A stretch of 40,926 nucleotides of DNA from JAOZTV01 sp965371805 (GCA_965371805.1 CBDUZW010000047.1:1-40926), one strand, 5' to 3'; counted from the first letter of the stretch, positions 23,887 through 33,642 are shown. Notes: a model not told the origin generated them from the sequence alone. Made by a program: numbers and translations.

Positions 23887-25356
23887 ATGAAAACGACAGA
23901 TTTAATTGTGAAAAAAATAAGAATTCTTTTTTTAATACTTCTTCTTTTATTTTCATTTTACTGTAAGAGCAATAGTGGTTATGAGAATAAAAACTCTGAA
24001 ATCATAAAAGAGCTCATTATTCTCTATACAAACGATGAACATGGCTGGATGGAAAAAACCAATACCCATGGAGGCGCTGCAGGAATGATGGGATTATGGC
24101 GTCAAAATGAAAATTTCGTAGAAAATGGTTCATTTCTGATCTTAAGTGGAGGTGATATGTGGACCGGCCCGGCAATTTCTACCTGGTTCAAAGGTCAATC
24201 AATGATCGAAGTTATGAATTCTATGCATTATAGTGCAGCAGCAATTGGAAATCATGAATTCGATTTTAAAGTAAATGGTTTAATGGAGAGATTAAAAGAA
24301 GCAGATTTTCCGTTTCTCTCTTCCAATATTCGTTTAAAATCCACTGGTGAAACTCCTGATTTTGCAGAACCTTTTATAATTATTGAAATAAATAATATAA
24401 AAATTGGTATTATAGGATTGTCTGCAATGAATACCCCTTCATCGGCTTTCCCGGAATATGTAAGTGATTATAATTTCATAGATTATAATAAGGCATTACA
24501 GGAAACAGTCCCAAATGTAAAAGCTTCAGGAGCAGAATTACTAATCCTGATTGGACACATCTGCAAATCAGAGATGGAAGATTTAGCTCAATCGGCTGCC
24601 AGCCTTGGAATATCTATTATTGGGGGTGGTCATTGCCATGAAACAGTTAATAAAACTATTAATGGAGTAGCAATTATTGAATCAGGTTCTTCATTAAAAA
24701 ATTATGTTAAATTGAGGGTTCTTTTTAATATAGAAAACAACACAGTTGAAAGTATAGACCAGTCAATTCATGTAAATCAAAATGGAGCACCAGATACTGA
24801 TGTTGCAAATATAGTGGCTGAATGGAGGCATCAAACTGATCTTCAACTCTCCGAGGTTATTGGATATATTGATCAGGAAATAAAACAAAAATCACCATCT
24901 ATGTATAATATGATCGTTGATTCATGGCTGAAAGCCTTTCCTGATGCAGATATAGCAATGTCCAATACCGGCGGTGTACGCCAGGCCATTCCATCTGGAG
25001 ACATTTCACTCAGTGAAATAGTCGGTGTTTTACCTTTTGAGAACTCTCTGATACAATTAAATTTATCTGGTAGAGAACTGATAGCATGTTTGGATTCTTC
25101 ATTATATGTAGGCGGAATGACAACTATCGGTGGTTACTTTTTGGCAAACGGAACACCTATCGACAATAATGCTACTTATAAGGTTATAATAACTGATTAT
25201 ATATATTCTGCCTACCAAAATTTTCCCACTTATGACTCAGTCCCATACATATCCTCAATAAACTGGAGGCAGCCTGTTATTAACTGGATAAAATCATTAA
25301 ACACATCCATGGATAACCCACTTGATCAATATCTGGATGCCATTGCACGTCAATAA
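23887..25356 (+). CDS. 5'-nucleotidase/UshA-family metallophosphoesterase lipoprotein
   Basis: A 489-residue two-domain enzyme. The N-terminus has a hydrophobic helix and lipobox FSFYC (Cys26). The metallophosphatase domain has LYTNDEHGW, GGDMWTG, IGNHEFDF, IGHIC and GGGHCHET, the five metal-binding motifs of the UshA/YhcR group. The C-terminal 5_nucleotid_C domain (about 315-480) has NTGGVRQAIPSGDISLSEIVGVLPFEN. It would hydrolyse nucleotides or sugar nucleotides in the periplasm or at the surface. No ribosome binding site is seen; TATAAT at 23869-23874 implies a very short leader. Confidence 0.9.
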   Translation: MKTTDLIVKKIRILFLILLLLFSFYCKSNSGYENKNSEIIKELIILYTNDEHGWMEKTNTHGGAAGMMGLWRQNENFVENGSFLILSGGDMWTGPAISTWFKGQSMIEVMNSMHYSAAAIGNHEFDFKVNGLMERLKEADFPFLSSNIRLKSTGETPDFAEPFIIIEINNIKIGIIGLSAMNTPSSAFPEYVSDYNFIDYNKALQETVPNVKASGAELLILIGHICKSEMEDLAQSAASLGISIIGGGHCHETVNKTINGVAIIESGSSLKNYVKLRVLFNIENNTVESIDQSIHVNQNGAPDTDVANIVAEWRHQTDLQLSEVIGYIDQEIKQKSPSMYNMIVDSWLKAFPDADIAMSNTGGVRQAIPSGDISLSEIVGVLPFENSLIQLNLSGRELIACLDSSLYVGGMTTIGGYFLANGTPIDNNATYKVIITDYIYSAYQNFPTYDSVPYISSINWRQPVINWIKSLNTSMDNPLDQYLDAIARQ

Positions 25357-25464
25357 AAAGACAAACTTACTATTTCAAAGGATTAAAAATCCAAAAAAAA
25401 ACAAATTTCACTTTATTGTTAACTTTTTTGAATAGGATACGTTATAGATATTTTAGGAGGAACA

Positions 25465-26499
25465 ATGAAAAAAACAATCTATATCATTTTGATATTATTA
25501 GTATCAATAATGTTGAATGGTGAAAAATTAACAACATTAAACGAAATCAGTAAACCAGGTCTAATGGAGATCGCAGATGGCAAGCTCTATATTATGGAAG
25601 GAGCAACCATATTTTCATATGATTTAAAGAGCAAAAAACTGGTAAAGCGTTTTGGTAAAAATGGTGAAGGTCCGGGAGAATTAAAAACAAATCCTGGAGT
25701 TCCAAATTATCTTATAGTTCTTGAGAATTCAATTTTAGCAGTAAGCATGGATAAGGCAATTGAATTTTCATATAATGGTAAACTAATAAAAGAAACGAAA
25801 ATACCTGGACTTACCAATTATCTTTATCCAATTAAATCTGGATATATTAGTATGAAAACTGATGTTGGGAGTGGTAAAGATGCAAAATCAAATATAATGC
25901 TCTTAGATAAAGAACTTAAAAAAATTAAAACTCTCTATTCACAGGATTTATCCGGTGGTAATAATCTTATTGATCTCACTCTTGATGGAATAAATATTGC
26001 TGTTGATAATAAAAAATTATATATAGAAGAAAGTGCAAAAGGGTTTGAAATATCAGTATTCGAATTAGACGGAACACCCGTCAAGAGAATAACAAAAAAT
26101 GTACCAAAAATAGAATTTTCAGATAAATACAGAGAAGAGGCGATTAATAATTTAAAAAATAATTCAGCCATTAAACAGATGGGCTGGGAAAACTTTAAAA
26201 GTAGAGTAAAAATTATTAACCAAAAATATCTCCCTTTAATTCAGGATATGGTAGTAGATAATAAAAAATTATATATAAAGAGCAATAAGACAAAGGACAG
26301 CACTGTTGAATTCATCGTACTTGATAATTCAGGAAAAGAGTTAAAAAGAGTCTTCCTCCCAAAACCAATGGAGGCAAATTTTGTATCAAAGATGTTCGGC
26401 AGACCAGCAAGATTCTATAAGTTTTATAATGATACCTACTATTACATTATTGAAAATGAAGAAGATGAGGAGTGGGAGCTCCATTCAATAAAGATTTAA
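25465..26499 (+). CDS. 6-bladed beta-propeller protein, exported
   Basis: A 344-residue protein with a signal peptide (about 1-19). RFGKNGEGPGELK is the hallmark of 6-bladed (NHL-like) propeller proteins common in Bacteroidota and related groups; repeating strands such as GKLYIMEGATIFSYDLKSKK and VDNKKLYI continue through the chain. Such proteins are often extracytoplasmic sensors or binding proteins with no known ligand. TTAGGAGG precedes ATG. It lies 108 bases after the nucleotidase gene on the same strand. Confidence 0.75.
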   Translation: MKKTIYIILILLVSIMLNGEKLTTLNEISKPGLMEIADGKLYIMEGATIFSYDLKSKKLVKRFGKNGEGPGELKTNPGVPNYLIVLENSILAVSMDKAIEFSYNGKLIKETKIPGLTNYLYPIKSGYISMKTDVGSGKDAKSNIMLLDKELKKIKTLYSQDLSGGNNLIDLTLDGINIAVDNKKLYIEESAKGFEISVFELDGTPVKRITKNVPKIEFSDKYREEAINNLKNNSAIKQMGWENFKSRVKIINQKYLPLIQDMVVDNKKLYIKSNKTKDSTVEFIVLDNSGKELKRVFLPKPMEANFVSKMFGRPARFYKFYNDTYYYIIENEEDEEWELHSIKI

Positions 26500-26508
26500 T
26501 AAACAGGC

Positions 26509-26543
26509 CAGGTGATTTCTGAAGATGCAGGGTCACCTGACCC
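26509..26543. repeat. Overlapping short inverted repeats (REP-like)
   Basis: GGGTCA-CC-TGACCC (26530-26543) and CAGGTGA (26509-26515)/TCACCTG (26533-26539) are mutually exclusive hairpins. They may end the propeller transcript or be a REP-like remnant. Confidence 0.4.
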
Positions 26544-26679
26544 AGATTTTGAGAACAAAAAAAACAAAAACAAGACTTCAGCCGGCAACCACAGATCTCT
26601 TTCTGAATAAAACCATGATGATCATTGTATAAACTAATTACTTATAGTAATATAGTATCCAAATGAATAGGAGGCTTAA

Positions 26680-27717
26680 ATGCAGGATTCTGATCAGAAA
26701 GGAGAAACAGTATATAGTGGAGAGACTGTATATAATGGAGAAACTCAACATAATGATCCGCAAAGCACCAGGCAATCTCAGATTACAGAACAAACAGAAC
26801 GTATAGAGCAAACAGAACAAAACATTGATGTTCTTGATCATGAAAACTTAATAAATTGGTATACAAAAATCGGATATGCATTGATATTATACTTTTTTTT
26901 CCCGATTTATTTTTCAAGCCCGCTTGGATCTAAACTGATGTTTCCAAATATCACTTTATTAGGTAAAGGGGGCGCTTTCGCAAATATAACACTTCTCTAT
27001 CCTTTATTTGCAGGAATATTAGTATTAATTTTCATAAAAACTCTGGACGATTTGAAGAGAGGAATCGCAATATTATCTATTGGGATAATTCCAATAATAA
27101 TTATGCATATACTCAAAAAAGACATGATTAGCTCAATTGTCCAAGGTTCTTTTGATGCCACTCTTGTTCCGCAATTGATCCTTTTATCTCTTATAGGCAT
27201 GTATATTGGAGCAAAAGCAATAATTAAATTCGACACTCAATCAGCACGAGTAATCGGTGGTTGTTCAAGTATTTTGTTCTTAGTTTTAGTCTTATTACCC
27301 TTGGGATCTCCGGTCCCTGTCTTTTTCTCATTATTTAAAATGTTAACTATTAAAGGGATGCCGGGATTAATGAAAATTATATTTATTATACTAATAATCT
27401 CTTTCTTAATTCTAATGTATGCAGCTTTATTAGGATTAATAAATTTTAAAAGGGAGAAAAATACTTTAAGTTTTGCAGAGAAAATAAAAAAAATGATATT
27501 TCTGAGTATTTTTATTATTCTCGGCATTCTCATTTTAGTGATTTTTTCAACTCCGGGTAATATGAGTGCAACTTTACTCATAAAAATGTTTCTGTTTTTT
27601 GTCGGTTTTATCGGTCTATTCGCAGAGTCAATATGGGATATTTTTGATAATCTCCAACCAAGAACTGTCAAGGGTGGTGCTTTGATGAATTCACCCAAAT
27701 TTGAAAATAAGAAATAA
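26680..27717 (+). CDS. Polytopic membrane protein with repetitive hydrophilic N-terminus
   Basis: A 345-residue protein of unknown family. The first 55 residues are hydrophilic and repetitive: GETVYSGETVYNGETQHN and TEQTERIEQTEQN. About eight hydrophobic segments follow between residues 63 and 330, with the C-terminal tail cytosolic or periplasmic. Glycine- and proline-rich loops and repeated Ile/Leu runs show no transporter signature. ATAGGAGG precedes ATG. It is flanked by the propeller and LACTB-like genes on the same strand. Confidence 0.7.
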   Translation: MQDSDQKGETVYSGETVYNGETQHNDPQSTRQSQITEQTERIEQTEQNIDVLDHENLINWYTKIGYALILYFFFPIYFSSPLGSKLMFPNITLLGKGGAFANITLLYPLFAGILVLIFIKTLDDLKRGIAILSIGIIPIIIMHILKKDMISSIVQGSFDATLVPQLILLSLIGMYIGAKAIIKFDTQSARVIGGCSSILFLVLVLLPLGSPVPVFFSLFKMLTIKGMPGLMKIIFIILIISFLILMYAALLGLINFKREKNTLSFAEKIKKMIFLSIFIILGILILVIFSTPGNMSATLLIKMFLFFVGFIGLFAESIWDIFDNLQPRTVKGGALMNSPKFENKK

Positions 27718-27838
27718 ATGTATGCATTCAGTTAAGTACACCTTCTCATAGCTAAAATCTGTGTAATTATTTTGTAACCTTTTTATCTTATTTTAGTCTA
27801 ATTCAAATTAAGATCTAAACATTTTGAAGGAGAAAATC

Positions 27839-30013
27839 ATGTATACTAATAAGTATTTTGCTATATTAATTTTCATAATAAAAACTTTAATACTTTTCCC
27901 ATTATGTAATTCCGCTGGAACCATAGATAAAAATAGTTATGCTGAAAAAATCAAAGTAATTGAGAGATATGTTAAAGAAAATATGAGTAGCTTAAAAATC
28001 CCGGGCCTTGCTATTGCTTTTTATAAAGATGATTTTAAATGGAGCAAAGGATTCGGGTATGCAGATATTGAAAATAGAGTTCCTGTTACTCCTGAAACTC
28101 TATTTAGAATGGCTTCAATAACCAAACCAATGACAGCTCTGGCAATTTTGAAACTTGCTGAGGATGGTAAAGTGAATCTGAATGAAAGGGTACAAAAATA
28201 TGTGCCATTTTTTCCTAAAAAAAAATGGCCTCTTTCGATTATTCATCTACTTGGACATTTAGGTGGAATCAGCCACTATAGGGATAACTCTGTTGATAAA
28301 ATCACAGAATACCATACCACCCGGCAGTCTATTGATATTTTTAAGGATTGGAAACTTAAAGCAGAACCTGGAACAAAGTATATTTATTCAAGCTATGGTT
28401 ATAATCTATTAGGTGCAGTAATAGAAGGAGCTTCAGATCAATCTTATGCTGATTATATGACTGAAAATGTCTGGAAACCTTTAGGTATGAATCGGACAAG
28501 AATGGATATTGGTGATGAAATTATTGTTAATAGATCAAGAGGATATAACTTAAAAAACGGGGTATTAAAAAACAGTAAATATGTTGATATTAGCAGCAGG
28601 TTTGCTTCAGGGGGAACGATCTCAACAGTCCTGGATCTTTTAAGGTTCTCAAAAGGTCTGGATAGTGGAAAAGTGATCTCTTTAAAAGCTCAAAAAAAAA
28701 TGTATAAATCTTTGCAAACAAGTGATGGGCGTGATACCGGATATGCAATGGGATGGCGGACAAATTATACTTCAGGAAACTGGAATATTTACCATTCAGG
28801 ACGTCAATCCGGTACATCTACATATCTCTTAAGATTTCCCAAGATGAATTTTGCCGTTGCTGTTGCCTCAAATTCCAAGAGTACAAATACAGCCCAATTT
28901 GCCCGCTTGGTACAAAAAGTAGTTCTAAATGTTTTTGAAGTTGATGTTGAATTTTCAAATACCTCTGACAATAAAAATAATTTTAAAAAAATACACAAGG
29001 TATGGAACTATGGACTAGGATATCTTGTCCAAATTACTCTCTTTGAAAAAGTTGATCCAGCTGATCTTCACAGCTGTTTTAACTACTTTAATTCTATTGA
29101 TTCTAATGATAAAGATGCAAAGCAAAAAATTAAAGATGGTGTTTTTAAAAATTCCGGCCGTGCATTTTTAAAAATTGGAGTTTTTATGGCCCGGGCTTTA
29201 AAATGTGTATATGGAAAGAAAAAATTGGATAAATATAGAGAGATGGGGCCAACTGAATTTTTTAGAGATTATATTAATTTATACAAAAGAGGGAATACAA
29301 TAAGAAGGGATTATCAATTTACAAAAAAAATGGAGATGGAGGTTAATCGCTGGAATAGATCATGGCAAAACGTATGGACAGAAGAAATCAAGTCATATCT
29401 ATGTTTTCCTAAAACAGATCTATTTAAAATACAAAAACGTCTTCGAAATCTATTCAGGGCTAAAAGTATCTATCCCGATTTTGATATTACAGATTATGCA
29501 GGAGATATTTATTATGGGGCCATGGATTTTGATAAAGCTGTCAGTCTAGCAGAGATGGCAGTATACATCTACCCAAAACTGATAAATAGATATTCTATTT
29601 TAGGTTCTTTTTTAATTAACCGGAACCAGATAAATAAAGCGCTGAAAACATATCAAAAAGCTTATACCTTAGATAAAAAAAACAGATCTATCGGCAGATA
29701 TATATCCTGGCTTAAATATGCAAATAATGGGTATAAGGAGTTAAAAAAAATATCTCCTGAAGTTTTAAAAAATTACGCTGGTGATTTTAAATCCCGCCAT
29801 ATTAGCTATAAAAATAGTAGACTCTATTATAACAGAAATGGTGGAGTAAAAAAGCGGTTGGTTTCTTTAAGTAAATATGATTTTGCAATCCAAAATGTAC
29901 CTGGTTTCAGGATACGCTTTGTTAAAGATAAAGATAATAGAATTTATAAGATCATAGGAATGTATATATCAGGCTTTATGTCTGAATCTTTAAGAGATAA
30001 TAGTTCAAACTAA
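27839..30013 (+). CDS. LACTB-like serine hydrolase (class C beta-lactamase fold) with TPR region
   Basis: A 724-residue exported protein. ATG 27839 follows GAAGGAG; a TTG 15 bases upstream overlaps this site and is rejected. Residues 1-26 form a signal peptide. The beta-lactamase domain spans about 33-370, with nucleophile Ser93 and Lys96 (MASITKPMT) and YVPFFP plus LLGHLGGISHYRD as in eukaryotic LACTB. The usual Tyr-x-Asn is YSS (YIYSSYGYNLL), a change also in LACTB (YST). A helical middle (about 380-560), a TPR-like stretch (ALKTYQKAYTLDKKN) and a C-terminal strand-rich domain (VLKNYAGDF, SRLYYNRNG) follow. Likely a peptidase or esterase in the envelope rather than a drug lactamase. Confidence 0.87.
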   Translation: MYTNKYFAILIFIIKTLILFPLCNSAGTIDKNSYAEKIKVIERYVKENMSSLKIPGLAIAFYKDDFKWSKGFGYADIENRVPVTPETLFRMASITKPMTALAILKLAEDGKVNLNERVQKYVPFFPKKKWPLSIIHLLGHLGGISHYRDNSVDKITEYHTTRQSIDIFKDWKLKAEPGTKYIYSSYGYNLLGAVIEGASDQSYADYMTENVWKPLGMNRTRMDIGDEIIVNRSRGYNLKNGVLKNSKYVDISSRFASGGTISTVLDLLRFSKGLDSGKVISLKAQKKMYKSLQTSDGRDTGYAMGWRTNYTSGNWNIYHSGRQSGTSTYLLRFPKMNFAVAVASNSKSTNTAQFARLVQKVVLNVFEVDVEFSNTSDNKNNFKKIHKVWNYGLGYLVQITLFEKVDPADLHSCFNYFNSIDSNDKDAKQKIKDGVFKNSGRAFLKIGVFMARALKCVYGKKKLDKYREMGPTEFFRDYINLYKRGNTIRRDYQFTKKMEMEVNRWNRSWQNVWTEEIKSYLCFPKTDLFKIQKRLRNLFRAKSIYPDFDITDYAGDIYYGAMDFDKAVSLAEMAVYIYPKLINRYSILGSFLINRNQINKALKTYQKAYTLDKKNRSIGRYISWLKYANNGYKELKKISPEVLKNYAGDFKSRHISYKNSRLYYNRNGGVKKRLVSLSKYDFAIQNVPGFRIRFVKDKDNRIYKIIGMYISGFMSESLRDNSSN

Positions 30014-30051
30014 TTAGAAATTGTTTGAACTATAAATGTGAAGTTTTTTTT
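30000..30051 (+). terminator. Terminator of the LACTB-like gene
   Basis: ATAGTTCAAAC (30000-30010) pairs perfectly with GTTTGAACTAT (30023-30033); the TAA stop lies in the loop. A T8 run is at 30044-30051, 10 bases beyond the stem. Confidence 0.6.
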
Positions 30052-30141
30052 GATTGCAAAGATATACTTGAATTTAATTTACAATCATAATTTAGTTGAT
30101 TTTTAACAAACACATATAGCATATATGTAAAGACTTATAAT

Positions 30142-30153
30142 GGGACAGGTCCC
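30142..30153. repeat. Short palindrome GGGAC-AG-GTCCC
   Basis: A G+C-rich palindrome in an AT-rich gap, followed by TTTGG. Similar GGGGACAGTC (minus strand, near 23656) and GGTGTCAGGTC (near 8637) strings occur in other gaps. Confidence 0.35.
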
Positions 30154-30202
30154 TTTGGAACAATTTTTTATATATAAGTTCAATTAATGGAGTAGATGCT
30201 TT

Positions 30203-31276
30203 TTATTTAAGCTGCCAGCAGTCAAGGCCCCTTGGATTAAGGCAACGACTGCAGGAAATGCATTGGACAGATTTTTGTCCATTTTTAAACTTGTCTATCA
30301 GATCCGGTTCTCTTATAAAAGGTCTGCATAAACTTATAAAATCTGCATCCCCTGATTGCAGGGTCTCTTCAATAAAAGAAAGAGAGCGATAACCACCTAC
30401 AGAAATTATAGGTAAACCCAAATCACGCCTAATCTCACCGGAATGAACTCTGAAATAACCCTCATTAATTCCTGTCTCAATTTTGTTTTTAACTGTACTG
30501 TTTCTAACTTCAGCAATGCCTCCTGAAACTTCTACAAAATCAAGTCCTGCATACTTAAGAATCTTGAGGCTTTCAATCACCTCTTCAATAGATATACCAC
30601 CTTCTATTCCATCTTCTCCATTTATTTTGACTCCAATAATAAAGGAACCTGCTACTCTTTGTTTTATCCCAAATATTATCTCTTTTACTAATCTGGTTCT
30701 ATTCTCCTGAGTACCACCATAAAGATCGTCTCTTTTATTTAGATAAGGAGATAAAAATGCACTCAAAAGATATCCATGAGCTGCATGAAGTTGTACTCCA
30801 TGAAAACCCGCTTTCTGTGCACGGACAGCAGCCTCAATAAAAGCTTTTTTTACATGATCTATCTGATCTATCGACATTTCAATTGGATCCGTTTTAAACA
30901 CCCTGTCATGCAGAGCTGTTGGAGCCCAATATGGTCCTGGATTAATTTTTGCTCTTATCTGTCTACCACCATGAACAATCTGTAATATGAGCAATGACTC
31001 TGTATCTTTCACAGCTTCTGTAACTTCCTGCCAATCTGGAATTAATTCATCTGAATAAATCCCTGTTTGTCCAGCATTGGACTTTCCATTTTCCAGAACA
31101 TATGCATAGCCTGTTATTATCATTCCTACCTGAAAGATAGCAAGTTCTTTATACAAAGAAGCCAGTTTTTTATCAGGCCTGCCATCAGCATCACCCATAT
31201 ATTCACATGTAGCTGAACGTACAAAACGGTTAATTATCTTCTTTTTTTTCAAATATGCAGATGAATAAGCAATCAT
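30203..31276 (-). CDS. NADH:flavin oxidoreductase (Old Yellow Enzyme family)
   Basis: A 357-residue FMN-binding TIM-barrel. RFVRSATCEYMGD near the start, LQIVHGGRQ (about 99-107), GVQLHAAHGYLLSAFLSP (with the His-x-x-His of the active site), YGGTQENRTRLVKEI and ISVGGYRS are diagnostic. It reduces activated alkenes with NAD(P)H. The C-terminus CISCSRCLNPRGLDC has four cysteines resembling the cluster-binding part of 2,4-dienoyl-CoA reductases, but the protein stops there, so the second reductase half is absent. AAGGAG precedes ATG. Confidence 0.9.
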   Translation of the reverse strand: MIAYSSAYLKKKKIINRFVRSATCEYMGDADGRPDKKLASLYKELAIFQVGMIITGYAYVLENGKSNAGQTGIYSDELIPDWQEVTEAVKDTESLLILQIVHGGRQIRAKINPGPYWAPTALHDRVFKTDPIEMSIDQIDHVKKAFIEAAVRAQKAGFHGVQLHAAHGYLLSAFLSPYLNKRDDLYGGTQENRTRLVKEIIFGIKQRVAGSFIIGVKINGEDGIEGGISIEEVIESLKILKYAGLDFVEVSGGIAEVRNSTVKNKIETGINEGYFRVHSGEIRRDLGLPIISVGGYRSLSFIEETLQSGDADFISLCRPFIREPDLIDKFKNGQKSVQCISCSRCLNPRGLDCWQLK

Positions 31277-31319
31277 ATCTTACTCCTTTTAAAGAATCAT
31301 AGTTAAAAATAGTTTTATT

Positions 31320-31348
31320 TTTATAAAATAGAAGTAAATTATTGTCAA
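31320..31348 (-). promoter_or_regulatory. Promoter of the Old Yellow Enzyme gene
   Basis: On the minus strand: TTGACA (31343-31348), 17 bases, TATAAA (31320-31325). Confidence 0.65.
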
Positions 31349-31375
31349 AACTATGATGGAGTCAATATAGCAAGT

Positions 31376-32302
31376 TTAATCAATAACAAAATCCATAGGA
31401 TTATACTTTTTATCAAAATATCTTACTTCATAATGAAGGTGTGGAGCAGTACTTCTTCCTGTGTTGCCTACATAGCCTATTATCTGTCCTCTTGTAACGC
31501 TATCACCCTGTTTGACATTAAAATCAACAAGGTGACCATATCTGGTAGTATATCCAAAACCATGAGCAATAACGATCATTTTACCTATATTGCCCATATT
31601 TTTTGCGGATAATATATATCCTCCACCAGTTGCGACTACATCAGATCCGATCGGGGATGAGATATCTATTCCATAGTGAAATTCCCTTTTACCTGTAAAA
31701 GGATGAATTCTATATCCAAAAACATTTGTAAGATACCCTTTGCATGGCCATATCGATGGAGTGGCCGCTAGTTGAGTTTTCTTCTTTTTTATTACATTCA
31801 AAATAAAGTCAAGATCTTTTTCTGTTTTAATTGAGTCAGTATTTATTTTATCGAAATCCATTGAGTCTGTAATCATTTTTAAGTTATCATTCTTAATAAT
31901 CAGCTTGTTTACATTTGAACCTTGCGATGAATCTGGACCACCCATACCTGTTTCAATCGAATATGGAGAATTCAGCCCTGTAATTATCATAAATTTGGCT
32001 ACCATATCTTTCATTTTTATGAATTTTATTTTATGTTCTTTCAAATTTTCATTCAATATTTTAATTTGCTGCAAATTCTCTTTTTTTTCTTCGCTTAATA
32101 GAGCATTTTTTTTATTGTCCGAAGATATATTGACATATTTGTTCAGATAATCAAAGATTACAACACCAAAAAGCAATATTAGAGTTAAAACTGCTGCTAA
32201 TACACTCTTGATAAATTTTTTTGATATAACAAATTCTTTACTTGAGGTTAATGCATCCGATACAATTAAAACAGAATAATTCTTGCTCTTTTTTTGTTTC
32301 AT
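31376..32302 (-). CDS. M23-family peptidoglycan metallopeptidase, membrane-anchored
   Basis: A 308-residue protein: cytosolic tail, one membrane helix (about 30-50), a coiled-coil-like linker (about 55-105) and a C-terminal LytM/M23 domain (about 190-305). Zinc ligands are in FHYGIDISSPIG (His and Asp) and APHLHYEV (last His), with the active-site His in YTTRYGHLV. It cleaves peptidoglycan cross-bridges or, if regulatory, activates other hydrolases. No ribosome binding site is seen. It lies divergent from the PorV-like gene. Confidence 0.9.
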   Translation of the reverse strand: MKQKKSKNYSVLIVSDALTSSKEFVISKKFIKSVLAAVLTLILLFGVVIFDYLNKYVNISSDNKKNALLSEEKKENLQQIKILNENLKEHKIKFIKMKDMVAKFMIITGLNSPYSIETGMGGPDSSQGSNVNKLIIKNDNLKMITDSMDFDKINTDSIKTEKDLDFILNVIKKKKTQLAATPSIWPCKGYLTNVFGYRIHPFTGKREFHYGIDISSPIGSDVVATGGGYILSAKNMGNIGKMIVIAHGFGYTTRYGHLVDFNVKQGDSVTRGQIIGYVGNTGRSTAPHLHYEVRYFDKKYNPMDFVID

Positions 32303-32361
32303 TTTCTTTTATTTATAAATTTACTTTATTTTGAATGGAAAGTCAATTAAAATCGTTCTTC

Positions 32362-32391
32362 TTGACTTTTCACTTTTAAATACTGTATTAT
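32362..32391 (+). promoter_or_regulatory. Promoter of the PorV-like gene
   Basis: TTGACT (32362-32367), 18 bases, TATTAT (32386-32391), 9 bases before ATG 32401. The leader would be 0-3 bases. Confidence 0.6.
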
Positions 32392-32400
32392 CATAGTATT

Positions 32401-33573
32401 ATGAAAAAGACATTAATTATAATTATAATAATTTTTCTATTAAATTCTCTTCTTATAAGCATCGTCCCCAAATATCATGGCGCCAGATCCCTTTCGCTTG
32501 GGTACTCAACAACTGCTTTTAATTTTGACGTCAATATGTTGTTTATCAACCCATCTTTTCTCGCCTCTGTTAAATTTAGTATGAGTGCTTATCAATATCA
32601 GCAGTCATATAGAAGTTATCTTGATTTTTTTGATAAGCTTAATGAGACAATTGCTTTCGATTTGGAAAATTTTGATACTTTTACAGATATAAAAAAAAAT
32701 GAAGCCTGGACCTCAATTAAAGAACTGTATTCAGGAAAAACAGGCCTATATGGATTCAAATCTCAGAATCCGGGTTTTATTGGAAAAAATTACGGATTAT
32801 CAATTTCTTTTGAGAATGAATCAGTAATGAGCACTGTCGACAATGAAATCCTTTCAAGAGATATATCAGAAATTGCCGGCCAGGATATAAATTCTCTCAT
32901 GATTGATTTTCTGGGTATAAGTTATAAAAAGATTTCAGTAAGCTATGCAATGAATTTTTCACAGGATCTGAACATTGGAGTTACGCTTAATTATTTAAAA
33001 GGCAAAGGAAACCGGTTTCAGAGAAATTTAACTGATAATGATGTATTTAATAATGAGAAAAAGATCGCCAGCTATGTTAGTAAGGGATGGGCTGATGCTG
33101 AAGGAAAATTTTCAAAAATTGTAATGGACATTGGCGCAAATATGAAAATTGGACAATATTTCATGGTTGGCGCAGTTATAAAAAATTATGGAAGCCCTGT
33201 TATATCCTTTAATGAGAATGATATAGAACTTAGTCAAAGAATAATAGCAGGAGTTGCATTCAGACCTTCATATGATTTAAACTTTTTCATTGATATGGAT
33301 ATAAAAAAAACAGCTTTAATCTATAATGGAGAAGAAATGCATCCTATTTCATTTGGTGTTGAAAAAGGATTTTTTAGGAATAAACTTTTTATCAGAGCCG
33401 GAATCTTAAGTGACCTGGAATCCGAATATTTTATAGGCAAAAAATCTCATACACTCTATGGCCTTGGCTTTGGATTTAATATGAATAAAATTATAGTTGA
33501 TTGTGGTATAGGACTTAATCCAGATGGGAAAATTTCAGACATAGCTGTCTCAGGTTTTATTATTGTTCAATAA
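32401..33573 (+). CDS. PorV/FadL-like outer-membrane protein
   Basis: A 390-residue protein with a signal peptide (about 1-21, ending LLISIV). GARSLSLGYSTTAFNFDVNMLFINPSFLA is the opening of PorV/UPF0164-type barrels, and later strands (GVTLNYLKGKGN, FMVGAVIKNYG, IIAGVAFRPSYDLNFFIDMDI, HTLYGLGFGFNMNKIIVDCGI) alternate as in beta-barrels. PorV-type proteins serve as channels or as acceptors for secreted proteins; the role here is unknown. It has its own near-leaderless promoter and precedes the pilus genes by 75 bases. Confidence 0.75.
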   Translation: MKKTLIIIIIIFLLNSLLISIVPKYHGARSLSLGYSTTAFNFDVNMLFINPSFLASVKFSMSAYQYQQSYRSYLDFFDKLNETIAFDLENFDTFTDIKKNEAWTSIKELYSGKTGLYGFKSQNPGFIGKNYGLSISFENESVMSTVDNEILSRDISEIAGQDINSLMIDFLGISYKKISVSYAMNFSQDLNIGVTLNYLKGKGNRFQRNLTDNDVFNNEKKIASYVSKGWADAEGKFSKIVMDIGANMKIGQYFMVGAVIKNYGSPVISFNENDIELSQRIIAGVAFRPSYDLNFFIDMDIKKTALIYNGEEMHPISFGVEKGFFRNKLFIRAGILSDLESEYFIGKKSHTLYGLGFGFNMNKIIVDCGIGLNPDGKISDIAVSGFIIVQ

Positions 33574-33613
33574 AGTATTGTTATTAATAAAATAATATTT
33601 ATTCAAAAAAAAT

Positions 33614-33642
33614 TTGACTTATTTTTTTTTTTTACTTAAAAT
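33614..33642 (+). promoter_or_regulatory. Promoter of the pil cluster, predicted leaderless
   Basis: TTGACT (33614-33619), 17 bases, TAAAAT (33637-33642), then 6 bases to ATG 33649. No Shine-Dalgarno. Confidence 0.65.
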
